This document shows, piece by piece, positions 8,028-16,239 of a DNA stretch of 58,571 nt. The notes under the pieces were generated by a model that saw only the letters and a list, made by a program, of their open reading frames with translations, ran no database searches and had not been told where the DNA came from. The position numbers and the translations under genes are program-made. How positions within the stretch are numbered: the first letter of the stretch is position 1; every line of letters begins with the position of its first letter. This stretch comes from UBA2259 sp964543485 (GTDB lineage: Bacteria > Patescibacteriota > Dojkabacteria > SC72), in assembly GCA_964543485.1 (NCBI GenBank), contig CAZIYI010000003.1, positions 1 through 58,571 of the forward strand. The letters are read 5' to 3'.

Positions 8028-8722
8028 ATGGAAAAAGGAAAACTATACATAGTATCAACCCCTATTGGTAACCTTGGGGATATAACATACAGGGCTGTAG
8101 AAATATTAAAATCCGTTCCTTTTGTATTGGCAGAAGATACTAGAGAGAGTATTAAACTTTTTAACAAGTATGATATTCATACGAAGTTAATATCATACAG
8201 AGATCAGAATCATGAAAGAATTGTAAGTAAGATTAAAGAGAAATTAGATATGGGTCTTACTCTCGCTTTGATTTCTGATAGTGGTACACCACTAATCAGT
8301 GACCCTGGTTTCAAGCTTGTTAGAGAGCTAAGAGAGAACGAATATATTGTAGAGAGTATTCCAGGACCTTCCGCCTTAATCTCTGCTCTCTCTATTAGTG
8401 GTCTTCCTACTGACAAATTTGTATTTTTAGGTTTTTTACCTAAATCAGATAAAAAGAGAAAGGATATGTTAAAAAAATATTTTGAATTAGAAAATACTGT
8501 AATACTGTATGAATCTCCTAAAAGAGTCCTTTCATTACTTTGGGTGATAGATGATTGTACAAAGGAAAATACCGTAGTATTAGCTAAGGATTTAACAAAA
8601 TTTAGAGAGGAGGTATTAAGTGGTCAAGCTATTGAATTAATATCTATATTAAAAGAAAGAGATTTTGAGAATCATCCCCATGGAGAGTTTGTTGTTCTTA
8701 TTTACCCTTCTTTGAAAAAAGA
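8028..8722 (+). CDS. rsmI: 16S rRNA (cytidine1402-2'-O)-methyltransferase RsmI, 3' end in gap
   Basis: A tetrapyrrole-methylase-fold enzyme methylating C1402 of 16S rRNA. Family motifs are visible in order: LYIVSTPIGNLGDITYRA, VLAEDTRES, LISDSGTPLISDPG, IPGPSALISALSISGLP and the FLGFLP segment. About 231 residues are readable before the run of N begins at 8723, so the full catalytic domain is present and only the C-terminal tail is lost. The stop codon lies in or beyond the gap. Short spacing to truB suggests an RNA-modification operon. Confidence 0.95.
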
Positions 8723-8822
8723 NNNNNNNNNNNNNNNNNNNNNNNNNNNNNNNNNNNNNNNNNNNNNNNNNNNNNNNNNNNNNNNNNNNNNNNNNNNNNN
8801 NNNNNNNNNNNNNNNNNNNNNN
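8723..8822. other. Assembly gap (100 N)
   Basis: Exactly 100 undetermined bases. The round number suggests a scaffold placeholder of unknown true length. It interrupts the 3' ends of two convergent genes, rsmI (plus) and tatD (minus), so any conceptual protein reading through it is artefactual. Confidence 0.99.
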
Positions 8823-9403
8823 CCAGTGTAGCTATGGAAAGAACCTCTTAATACTCCCTTTCCTTCTTTAGCGATAATATCTAGAATATCTTTTACACAG
8901 CTGTTATCTCCAATATCTCCCCTAGCATGAATACTCATTGGTAAATTGTGCTTTAAAGCAAACGTACATAGCTTAGAGAATACTCTTCTTTGTGCTTCTT
9001 TAATCTGTTCTTTCTGTAAATTATTAAATTGGAAATATTCATTCATACTGTAGTAATCTAATCCACACTCCCCTATTGCTGATATTTTATCAATATGTTT
9101 ATCAAATACCTCTTGATATATGTTTAACTGTTTTTGAGCATATTTAAATATATCAGTTTGTTCTAAATCATTTTTTGAAACACCTTCCTCTATTCTACTA
9201 GGATGTATTCCTAGTGCAAAATCTAATACATTTGGAAAAATATTTTTCAATGATTCATACATTTTTAAAGTATCTTGATAGTCAGATATATCGGTAGTTT
9301 GAATCAATATGTTTTTTCCTCCAGAATCTATAAATTCTTGAATATCCGTTTCAATATTTTCCTTTAGAGGACTCATTGATATATGTATGTGTGAATCATG
9401 CAT
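8823..9403 (-). CDS. tatD: TatD-family metal-dependent hydrolase (DNase-like), 3' end in gap
   Basis: An amidohydrolase-superfamily metalloenzyme of the TatD/YcfH type. The N-terminal metal motif is HDSHIHIS (H-x-H), followed by LGIHPSRIE, the metal-binding Glu in SAIGECGLDYY, SIHARG, and GSFHSYT where the sequence meets the assembly gap. About 194 residues are readable; the family has 250-260, so the segment carrying the last metal-binding Asp is missing from the assembly and not necessarily from the gene. It is convergent with rsmI. Confidence 0.92.
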
Positions 9404-9454
9404 GGGGATATTTTAACATATATATGGGCTTCTATCTTTTTTTTAAGAATGTGA

Positions 9455-9460
9455 TACAAT
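9455..9460 (+). promoter_or_regulatory. Extended -10 box before the Cys-rich surface protein
   Basis: TGATACAAT (TG-n-TACAAT) ending 9 nt before the ATG at 9470, an extended -10 element compatible with an almost leaderless transcript. Confidence 0.45.
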
Positions 9461-9469
9461 ATTTCTGTT

Positions 9470-10147
9470 ATGAAAGGTCGGTTGTATGCCAATTGGTTGG
9501 TTATAATTACGTTGTTTCTATTTTTCTCCTCACTGGTAATTTTTGTTATATCTGTAAAAGATACTATTGGAATTAAGAAATGTGCCTTTGGAGATGATGT
9601 AGGTACTAATTGTATATGTAGTAGTGATGGGAAAAAGATATGTGATCCCCAAGCATTTACAACTTCTACTACAGAAGAGTTTTCTGCTTCAAACTTAGAT
9701 TACACTTTCGATTTCCTTAATATGATTGATGGTAGTAATTCGTTTGATCAAATCATTAAGTTTGTTGATATCTCTCATTTAGAAAACAGATTAAAGATTG
9801 TAATTGAAATTGAGAGTGTATGTAACGAAGATAATATTGTTGCTCCTCAACTGGGTCTTTACAAATTAGAGAAAAACAGATTAGTACTCTCTATTATTAG
9901 TAATTTAACAAACGAATCATTTAATTTACCATGTATTTCACAAAACACTTTTGTTATAGAGAATTTTAATATTAACATCAGTGAGGAGTTTGATATACAG
10001 TATCAAGATGAGGAGGGAATGCTCTATTTAGCAAATAACTGTATATATGAAGGATATATTCGAAACAACAAAGATGTATATAACTCAATAGATGGGACCC
10101 TTCTTTGTCAGTGTAAGGACGGTAAGAATATTTGTGAAAAGGATTAG
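9470..10147 (+). CDS. Membrane-anchored extracytoplasmic protein with duplicated Cys module
   Basis: 225 residues of no recognised family. One N-terminal helix (about 8-28) anchors the protein; the rest would lie outside the cell. Two similar cysteine modules flank a central beta-rich, acidic region: C38, C48, C50, C58 (ending CICSSDGKKIC) and C191, C213, C215, C222 (ending CQCKDGKNIC). The shared pattern C-x-C-x(1,2)-DGK-x-I-C looks like an internal duplication and is similar in style to small disulphide-bonded von Willebrand C or pacifastin-like modules. It converges with mraY, with only 3 bp between the stop codons. Confidence 0.7.
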   Translation: MKGRLYANWLVIITLFLFFSSLVIFVISVKDTIGIKKCAFGDDVGTNCICSSDGKKICDPQAFTTSTTEEFSASNLDYTFDFLNMIDGSNSFDQIIKFVDISHLENRLKIVIEIESVCNEDNIVAPQLGLYKLEKNRLVLSIISNLTNESFNLPCISQNTFVIENFNINISEEFDIQYQDEEGMLYLANNCIYEGYIRNNKDVYNSIDGTLLCQCKDGKNICEKD

Positions 10148-10150
10148 TAA

Positions 10151-11179
10151 TTAGAACAATCCGATATATATTCCTATAACACAGCCAAACAATGTGAATA
10201 GCCAAAATCTCATTGTAATCTTGTAATGAGGCCACCCTATTGCTTGAAAGTGATGGTGTATTGGAGCTATTTTAAATATCCTTCTTTTGAAAAATTTCAT
10301 ACTGATAATCTGTATGGCACTAGATCCCATAATTAACCATGTTACTGAAGACATAAGAAGGTAAGGAATTAAATTTCCAGTTACTAAGCCAATAAAAAAC
10401 ATTGCAAAAGCTAAAGGCATTGCTCCTGGTCCTCCATTCCAGAATCTTGCGGGAGGAATATTAAAGTATAAATCTACTATTAACACACCCAAGGTTATTG
10501 CTAAAAATGGTAAGAATTCATATTTACCTTGAATTATTAAAAGTACACAAAGAGATACTGTAATTATTGTAAAGATCCCTACCATCAGACCATCTAATCC
10601 ATCTGTTAATTCCCCAGAATAAATAGCAAATTGACTTAATATCCCAAGTAAAATTAATATCGCAGGTGTTACAGAAATTGATAATGCCAAGCCCAAGGAT
10701 ATTGTATTAAATGCACCTGTACTATACAGCAAATACATTACAGCAATATTTAGTAATATTGTAATTACTAATTTACCCAACCGCCATTCAAATGTTTCTT
10801 GCATGGCTTTTATCTTCGAATTATTCTTAAAGCCATTAGTAAAAATCGCAACATCAACAAATCCCCAGAACCCAAAAAGCATAAACCCAATTAAGAGTGC
10901 CTGAAGGGTTGGAAACATTGGGGTAAATAGGTAGGTAATTAAAGGAACAACTATCCATACTAATATCCCCCCCATATTTGGTGTTCCATTTGTTTGGGTT
11001 GTTTTCATAATTCTCATAAATATAGAGTTTGTACCCTCTCCAAGTCCAAGTTTTGTTTTCTTAATACCGCTTACCTGATTGAGTTTGTATAGAACAGTAA
11101 TCATTATTGGTGCTAGTAGTATTGACACACCGGTTGAAATAAATAAATACTTGATGCTCTCTTTAATAATATCTATCAT
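10151..11179 (-). CDS. mraY: MraY-like phospho-MurNAc-pentapeptide transferase with altered catalytic residues
   Basis: Polytopic membrane enzyme (342 residues, about ten helices) expected to make lipid I from UDP-MurNAc-pentapeptide and undecaprenyl phosphate. It keeps NGTPNMGG (64-71), LTDGLDGL (191-198) and the PIHHHF motif (H308-H310). However, the usual Asp-Asp pair of GfxDDyxK reads GFVDVAIF (D109, V110), the Asn before LTDG is E190, and the MGDTGSLALG loop, whose Asp binds magnesium in known MraY, reads WNGGPGAMPLA (247-256) with no Asp. The operon position after ftsI is normal. It may be a divergent but active enzyme or one with another polyprenyl-phosphate reaction. Confidence 0.85.
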   Translation of the reverse strand: MIDIIKESIKYLFISTGVSILLAPIMITVLYKLNQVSGIKKTKLGLGEGTNSIFMRIMKTTQTNGTPNMGGILVWIVVPLITYLFTPMFPTLQALLIGFMLFGFWGFVDVAIFTNGFKNNSKIKAMQETFEWRLGKLVITILLNIAVMYLLYSTGAFNTISLGLALSISVTPAILILLGILSQFAIYSGELTDGLDGLMVGIFTIITVSLCVLLIIQGKYEFLPFLAITLGVLIVDLYFNIPPARFWNGGPGAMPLAFAMFFIGLVTGNLIPYLLMSSVTWLIMGSSAIQIISMKFFKRRIFKIAPIHHHFQAIGWPHYKITMRFWLFTLFGCVIGIYIGLF

Positions 11180-11210
11180 ATTGATAGTGATTAATTTATA
11201 TCAAATTATC

Positions 11211-13055
11211 TCAATTTCTCTTAGAGATTTCCAGGTCATTGGCTATTGAGAGAAACATTTCAGTCCACATAGGAACTACTGTGGCAGATGCATAAGGATT
11301 ATTTTTGGGTTCTTCTAATCTAGTTAACATAATCATTTTCGCATCATCTGCGGGTGCGAATCCAATAAATGTCGTTATTGTTTTATCCTCCTCGTATCCA
11401 ACCTCCCCTTGCTTAGCGACTTGTGCTGTTCCTGTTTTTCCTGCAATATAGTAATCCTGAAGCTGTTTAATATATATTTCATTTATACCTCCATCTTCTA
11501 TTACATGAGTCATCATTTCAGCAACAGAGTCTGCGGTTTCTGCTGATATGGGTTCAGATAAAACTTGTGGTTGGAAATTTATAACCTCTTTCTCATCTGA
11601 AATTGAAGATATTATATACGGTCTCATTCTTTTTCCATGATTCGCAATAGTACTTATAGCAGAAATGACCTGTAATTGAGTTGCTGAAATTCCTTGCCCA
11701 TATGATGCAGTAATGGTATCTAATCTTGTCCATTGTGTATCTGACTTAAGGTAGCTATTACTCTCTTCTTGTAGCCCAATACCAATGAAATTACCTATAC
11801 CAAACTCCTTTAGTTTTTTATAAAAATATTGAAAATCTACTTCTAAAGCAGTTCGTGCTATACATGGGTTACTAGAATTTTTCAACATATCAGCTAAGGT
11901 TTGAAGACCATCAGGTCTTTTATCCCATTGATATATTTTCCTTCCTTTTAAATCTTGATACCCAGTTACTTCGTAAAGGTCTAAATATCCAGTCTTATCA
12001 TCACAAGTAAAATCTTTAGGAACATCTCCAGATTCAAGTGCAATAGATACAGTTATTGGTTTTTGTACAGATCCATACTCATATACATCTGCTACAGTAA
12101 GATTTTTAAATACCCATGGATCTGATACTCTCCAGTATTCATTAGGGTTGAAGTTAGGATAGTTTGCCATTGTAAGAATCTCTCCAGTTTTAGGATTCAT
12201 TATAATTACACTGCCACTTTTTGAGCCGGTCTTTTCAACATGTTGCTTTAATATCTTCTCCACTTTGTTTTGTATGGCAGGAGATATGGTTAAAGTAAAA
12301 TCTTTTCCTGAACGGGGAAGTACTGGCTCGTACTCTGCGGTTAGAATTGTATTCCCGTAAGAGTCTTTCTCTTCATAGGTGTATCCTTCTTTACCCATAA
12401 TATCGCCAAAGTAAAATCCCTCTATACCGTACTGTCCAAGATCGTTTCCTTCGCTATCTTTACCAATGAAACCAAGTACATGAGCTGCTAAATCTCCATT
12501 AGGATATACCCTTTTTAGTGCTCTTTCAAAATACAGACCAAAACCCGCTCTATTATTTTTATCATCTCCAAATATGTTTTCATTAAGTAAGGCAGTTTTT
12601 GTTTCTGTATCGATTCCTTTGGCTAAATTTACATATTGGAAATCATCAGTAATTTTTTCATCAATACTTTCTATCTCAACTGCTAGAATAGAAGAGACTG
12701 TTGATACAAAGAGATCTTTCTTACTAAAGAAAATCTCTCTTTCTCTTTCATCAGTACTCAGTGATCCATATACATTCCAGATTGGTTGATCTATAGCTAA
12801 GACTGTTCCATCACTAGCATATATTATTCCTCTTTCAGTAGTTTGTTTCCCTTTATCTGTATACTGCTGTTTAGCCATGGTGGCGAATCTATCAGATTCA
12901 AGTATTTGCCAACGGAATGCCTGTATTAAGATTACTAATCCAAAGACAGTTAAAAGAACTGTCACTAATTTATAATTAGTTCTTTGAATATTTGCTCCAA
13001 GTGAGGAACCCTTATTTTTTTTCTTTAAAGTATGAAACCTACTTAAACTACTCAT
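11211..13055 (-). CDS. ftsI: Peptidoglycan D,D-transpeptidase FtsI (class B PBP)
   Basis: A 614-residue septal class B penicillin-binding protein. One transmembrane helix at about 30-48 follows a basic cytoplasmic tail; the dimerisation/pedestal region (about 50-250) precedes the transpeptidase domain. Active-site motifs are S329-VQ-K332 (S-x-x-K), S394-S395-N396 and K540-TGT. PASTA repeats are absent. Its ATG overlaps the ftsL stop in TAATG. It ends in TGA, the only clear UGA stop among the genes of this window. mraY follows after 31 bp. Confidence 0.96.
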   Translation of the reverse strand: MSSLSRFHTLKKKNKGSSLGANIQRTNYKLVTVLLTVFGLVILIQAFRWQILESDRFATMAKQQYTDKGKQTTERGIIYASDGTVLAIDQPIWNVYGSLSTDEREREIFFSKKDLFVSTVSSILAVEIESIDEKITDDFQYVNLAKGIDTETKTALLNENIFGDDKNNRAGFGLYFERALKRVYPNGDLAAHVLGFIGKDSEGNDLGQYGIEGFYFGDIMGKEGYTYEEKDSYGNTILTAEYEPVLPRSGKDFTLTISPAIQNKVEKILKQHVEKTGSKSGSVIIMNPKTGEILTMANYPNFNPNEYWRVSDPWVFKNLTVADVYEYGSVQKPITVSIALESGDVPKDFTCDDKTGYLDLYEVTGYQDLKGRKIYQWDKRPDGLQTLADMLKNSSNPCIARTALEVDFQYFYKKLKEFGIGNFIGIGLQEESNSYLKSDTQWTRLDTITASYGQGISATQLQVISAISTIANHGKRMRPYIISSISDEKEVINFQPQVLSEPISAETADSVAEMMTHVIEDGGINEIYIKQLQDYYIAGKTGTAQVAKQGEVGYEEDKTITTFIGFAPADDAKMIMLTRLEEPKNNPYASATVVPMWTEMFLSIANDLEISKRN

Positions 13056-13360
13056 TAGTTATTAGCTACTAAGGTAGAATCTTGAATGTATATAAATGTT
13101 TGAACTTGAGCAACAGAAATATTTATTTTCTTTTCAGAAAGATTCTCTATTACTTTAAGGGAACTACTTTTAGCAATTTCTTCAGACATCGCCCTATTCT
13201 CTTCTAGGAGATGTTCTTTTTCAGTATTTAATCTCTCTAACCTACTACCTAGTGGTGTTAATATGGAATTCACAACTAATTGGGAAGAAACCAAAGCAAC
13301 AAACGAGAACACAAGTATCGATGTAAACAAGTTATTCTTTTGTAAAGTAATTTTCTTCAT
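13055..13360 (-). CDS. ftsL: FtsL-like septum protein
   Basis: 101 residues with one transmembrane helix (about 11-33) and a following coiled coil of about 40 residues (RLERLNTEKEHLLEENRAMS), the layout of FtsL/DivIC-type division proteins that bridge FtsQ and FtsI/FtsW. Sequence identity in this family is low, so the call rests on size, topology and its position between rsmH and ftsI, exactly where ftsL lies in other bacteria. Translationally coupled to ftsI. Confidence 0.8.
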   Translation of the reverse strand: MKKITLQKNNLFTSILVFSFVALVSSQLVVNSILTPLGSRLERLNTEKEHLLEENRAMSEEIAKSSSLKVIENLSEKKINISVAQVQTFIYIQDSTLVANN

Positions 13361-13374
13361 TGGGCAGTATTATT

Positions 13375-14262
13375 CTAAATCTTCTCAATTATTCTTAACT
13401 TAGCTGAAGCGGATCTTGGATTATCTCTTACTTCTTGGTCGGTTGGGGCTATATTTTCTTTTGTAAGAAGTACTCCCTCTCCGCTTTCAACTAAATTGTT
13501 AAAATAGTTTTTTACAATCCTATCTTCTAATGAATGGAAAGATATTACGCATATCTTCCCTTTGCTGTTTAAGAGCTTAAAAGATTTGTCTAACGCTTCT
13601 TTCAAAGAGTTTAATTCATCATTTACCACAATTCGCAGGGCCTGAAAGACCCTGCGAGAAGGGTTCTTTGAACTTTGATGAGCTGCCGGCACAACTCTAT
13701 AGACAAGTCTTGTAAGATCTCCAACGGTATTGATATTCGTAATATTTTTTTTAATTTCCTTTGCAATTCTTCTTGAGAATCTTTCTTCTCCGTATACAGT
13801 AAAAAGATTAACTAATTCTTTTTCTGGTAGAGCTATTAAAAGATCTTTGGCTTTAACACCAAGATCAGTATCCATTCTCATATCCAACGGTTCATCTTCC
13901 TCAAGATAGCTAAACCCCCTGTTATGTGAATCTTCTAACTGTCTAGATGAAAGACCTAAATCCATTAGTATTCCATCGGGTTTTCTATTTAGAGAATCAA
14001 CAAGAGAATCTATTTTAGAGAAATTAGATTTCTTTAATATCCAATTACTTTTAATTTCGTTTTTGTAATACTCATTAACGAAATCTAGGGCGTTTTGGTC
14101 TTGATCTATGCTAAGGAGTAATCCTTTGGAGTTTAATCTTTTGAATATCTCGAAACTGTGTCCACCATCTCCAAGAGTACAATCTATGTAAAAACCCTCG
14201 GGTTTGATATTCAAGTAAGTAAGAGTTTCATTTAGTAATACTGGAATATGAATCTTTTGCAT
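13375..14262 (-). CDS. rsmH: 16S rRNA (cytosine1402-N4)-methyltransferase RsmH (MraW)
   Basis: 295 residues, typical length. The opening HIPVLLNETLTYLNI, the SAM motif YIDCTLGDGGHS, LSIDQDQNAL, the insertion around DGILMDLGLSSRQLED, and the C-terminal FHSLEDRIVKNYF and NPRSASAKLRIIE are all classical RsmH motifs. It methylates N4 of C1402, the same nucleotide that RsmI (at 8028) modifies on the ribose, so both enzymes for m4Cm1402 are within this window. Start codon lies directly after the mraZ stop. Confidence 0.97.
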   Translation of the reverse strand: MQKIHIPVLLNETLTYLNIKPEGFYIDCTLGDGGHSFEIFKRLNSKGLLLSIDQDQNALDFVNEYYKNEIKSNWILKKSNFSKIDSLVDSLNRKPDGILMDLGLSSRQLEDSHNRGFSYLEEDEPLDMRMDTDLGVKAKDLLIALPEKELVNLFTVYGEERFSRRIAKEIKKNITNINTVGDLTRLVYRVVPAAHQSSKNPSRRVFQALRIVVNDELNSLKEALDKSFKLLNSKGKICVISFHSLEDRIVKNYFNNLVESGEGVLLTKENIAPTDQEVRDNPRSASAKLRIIEKI

Positions 14263-14700
14263 CTATTTATTTTGACTCATTTTATTTATCTCCTGAGCTA
14301 TATCATCACCGTGAGTTTTTAGATACTCTACTCTTTTTAACCATTTCTCTTTATCCCATACCTCTATCCAGTTAATTAAACCGATAAAGACAATTTCTTT
14401 TGAAAGATTAGCATGCTCAAAAAGAGATTCAGGTATTAGAAATCTACCCTGTTTATCTATGGATATTTCTATAGCACCCCCTATTAAGAATCTGCTTGTA
14501 TCACGAATATTTTTATTTATAAAAGAGCCACCTATTACATCTTCCGCTATTCTTTCCCACATTCCTTTATTAACAAGAATCAATGAATCTTCATATCCCC
14601 TTGTTAATATTATTTCTTCTCCTAATTTCTCTCTAAATTTTTTAGGAAGTGATACTCTTTTTTTATCTCCGATTGTACTTCTGTACTCTCCAATTATCAT
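14263..14700 (-). CDS. mraZ: Transcriptional regulator MraZ
   Basis: 145 residues with two SpoVT/AbrB-like swapped-hairpin half-domains: GEYRSTIGDKKRVSLPKKFR (about 4-23) and ISIDKQGRFLIPESL (about 78-92). MraZ binds direct repeats in front of its own operon and regulates the division and cell-wall cluster. Here it leads mraZ-rsmH-ftsL-ftsI-mraY. Three TGG-containing repeats at 10-bp spacing lie at 14721-14745, directly upstream. Confidence 0.95.
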   Translation of the reverse strand: MIIGEYRSTIGDKKRVSLPKKFREKLGEEIILTRGYEDSLILVNKGMWERIAEDVIGGSFINKNIRDTSRFLIGGAIEISIDKQGRFLIPESLFEHANLSKEIVFIGLINWIEVWDKEKWLKRVEYLKTHGDDIAQEINKMSQNK

Positions 14701-14719
14701 AAGATGAATATATCATCTT
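14701..14719 (-). promoter_or_regulatory. mraZ -10 region inside a perfect inverted repeat
   Basis: On the minus strand, TATATT (14707-14712) lies 6 nt before the mraZ ATG, so the message should be leaderless. The whole stretch 14701-14719 is an inverted repeat, AAGATGA and TCATCTT separated by 5 nt, centred on the -10 box. It could be a second operator, or could form at the 5' end of a longer upstream transcript. Confidence 0.5.
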
Positions 14720-14720
14720 T

Positions 14721-14745
14721 CACCACTTTTTACCACTTCTTGCCA
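14721..14745 (-). promoter_or_regulatory. MraZ-box operator, three direct repeats
   Basis: On the minus strand the sequence reads TGGCAAGAAG, TGGTAAAAAG, TGGTGAAAGA: three 10-bp direct repeats, each starting TGG and mostly preceded by AAG. Known MraZ operators are TGG-type direct repeats in helical register upstream of mraZ (for example AAAGTGG repeats in mollicutes). The repeats cover the region where a -35 box would be, so binding of MraZ should repress or modulate its own operon. Confidence 0.8.
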
Positions 14746-14937
14746 ATAATTTACATATATTTATCATTAAGGTCAAGAGTGTATTACTACAAGCTATACA
14801 TTATGAATATATTTACTATTAAACAAGGAAATCAAAAATGTTCAGTATACTATTTGGTATACCTAATAACTTAAGGAGAGTGATAACAAAAAATGCCCAG
14901 TTAAGAAGATATTCCTATTTCAAATTGATATATCTAT
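14746..14937. other. Intergenic region between murA and mraZ
   Basis: About 190 bp without a convincing gene. It contains the perfect inverted repeat GTATAC-N6-GTATAC at 14845-14862 and AT-rich sequence. No strong terminator with a T-tract was seen for murA on the minus strand. Short plus-strand frames occur (23 and 57 codons) but look like chance. Confidence 0.5.
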
Positions 14938-16230
14938 CTATTCCTCCCATCTTATATCAGCGCCTAATTTCTGAAGATTTTCTACAAACTTCGGATGGGC
15001 TCTTTTAATTGTATCTGCATTTAAAATTACACTTTCACCCTTTATAGTTAAAGCAATCATGAGTAGTGCTACAGTAGCTCTAATGATATTTGGAGCATCT
15101 ACAGTAGTTGGTCTAAGCTCTTTACCTCCAAATACAATTACTCTGTGAGGGTCACACATGACGATATGTGCACCGAATTTAATCATCTCTGGTATCCAAA
15201 AGAAACCACCTTCGTAAAGTTTATTCCAAAACAAACTATTACCTTTTGCCTTAACAGCTAATGCCATAATTAGTGGTAATAGATCTGCAGGAAAGTATGG
15301 CCATGGAGCTGCCTCTACTTTTTGTAACAGATTTTTTGTAAATGGTTCAACAACTTTTAAATCTCCATTACTTACAGAATATGCAGTATCTTTATCATAT
15401 TTAATTTCTACTCCAAATTTAGCAAATGTTTTGTTTATCAATTGAAAATGTTGAGGTATAGCATTTTTTACTCTTACATCTCCACCTGTCATTGCCCCTA
15501 GCGCAAGAAGTGTTGTTATCTCATGATGATCAGAAGATATTGAAAACTGAGTACCGTGTAAACTCTTTACTCCATGTACTGTAAGTGTTGAAGAACCAAC
15601 ACCCTCAATATTTGCTCCCATTTGAATTAAAAAATTACAAAGGTCTTGAACATGTGGTTCAGATGCAGCATTTACCATTACAGAAGTACCCTTAGCCATG
15701 CTAGCTGCCATTGCAAAGTTCTCTGTTGTAGTAACTGACATGTAATCTTGCCATAGCTGACCACCTGTTAAACCATCTTTTGCTTCAATCTTAATTGTTT
15801 CTCCAGATGTTATCTTTGCACCTAAAGTACTTAATACTTCAAGATGTGGATCTAATTCCCTAATTCCAAGAGAACATCCCCCAATTTCCTCATTAACCTC
15901 CAATGTCTTGTGCCTATGCAACAAAGGGGCAAGTAAAAGGACTGCCCCTCTCATACCAAGTGGGAAACCAGTATCACCAAAAGATTTACAGAAACTAGAA
16001 TTATCAATTAATATCTCCTCTTTCTCTTTGTCCCACTTAATCACAGAACCCAAACTCCCCATTAGTTCAATCAATTTTGAGACATCTGTTAACTCTGGGA
16101 AGTTTTTAATTGTAATGGGCTCATCTGTAAGTAGGGTGGCACACAAAATGGGTAGAGCGGAGTTTTTGTTTCCAGCAGGAGTAATTACTCCACTTAATTT
16201 ATTTCCTCCTTTAACTATTAAGTTTGACAT
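14938..16230 (-). CDS. murA: UDP-N-acetylglucosamine 1-carboxyvinyltransferase MurA
   Basis: First committed enzyme of peptidoglycan synthesis, transferring enolpyruvate from PEP to UDP-GlcNAc; 430 residues. The substrate Lys-Asn is in PAGNKNSALPIL near residue 20, and the catalytic loop EEIGGCSLGIRELDPHLE (about 114-131) keeps the Cys that is attacked by fosfomycin, although the following residues are RE rather than the usual RP. The duplicated EPT fold is complete to the C-terminal KRAHPKFVENLQKLGADI. Nine bp after murB. Confidence 0.96.
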   Translation of the reverse strand: MSNLIVKGGNKLSGVITPAGNKNSALPILCATLLTDEPITIKNFPELTDVSKLIELMGSLGSVIKWDKEKEEILIDNSSFCKSFGDTGFPLGMRGAVLLLAPLLHRHKTLEVNEEIGGCSLGIRELDPHLEVLSTLGAKITSGETIKIEAKDGLTGGQLWQDYMSVTTTENFAMAASMAKGTSVMVNAASEPHVQDLCNFLIQMGANIEGVGSSTLTVHGVKSLHGTQFSISSDHHEITTLLALGAMTGGDVRVKNAIPQHFQLINKTFAKFGVEIKYDKDTAYSVSNGDLKVVEPFTKNLLQKVEAAPWPYFPADLLPLIMALAVKAKGNSLFWNKLYEGGFFWIPEMIKFGAHIVMCDPHRVIVFGGKELRPTTVDAPNIIRATVALLMIALTIKGESVILNADTIKRAHPKFVENLQKLGADIRWEE

Positions 16231-16239
16231 ATATTGGTA

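Noticed and set aside
8702..8831. Readings of rsmI and tatD across the run of N
   Set aside because: The residues are undetermined and the frame across the gap is unknown.
14845..14862. GTATAC-N6-GTATAC inverted repeat as murA terminator
   Set aside because: The stem is short and AT-rich and no T-tract follows directly on the minus strand.
14838..15010. Plus-strand frame of about 57 codons beginning MFSILFG between mraZ and murA
   Set aside because: Its second half is antisense to the murA 3' end, there is no family resemblance, and the codon pattern looks like the complement of a real gene.
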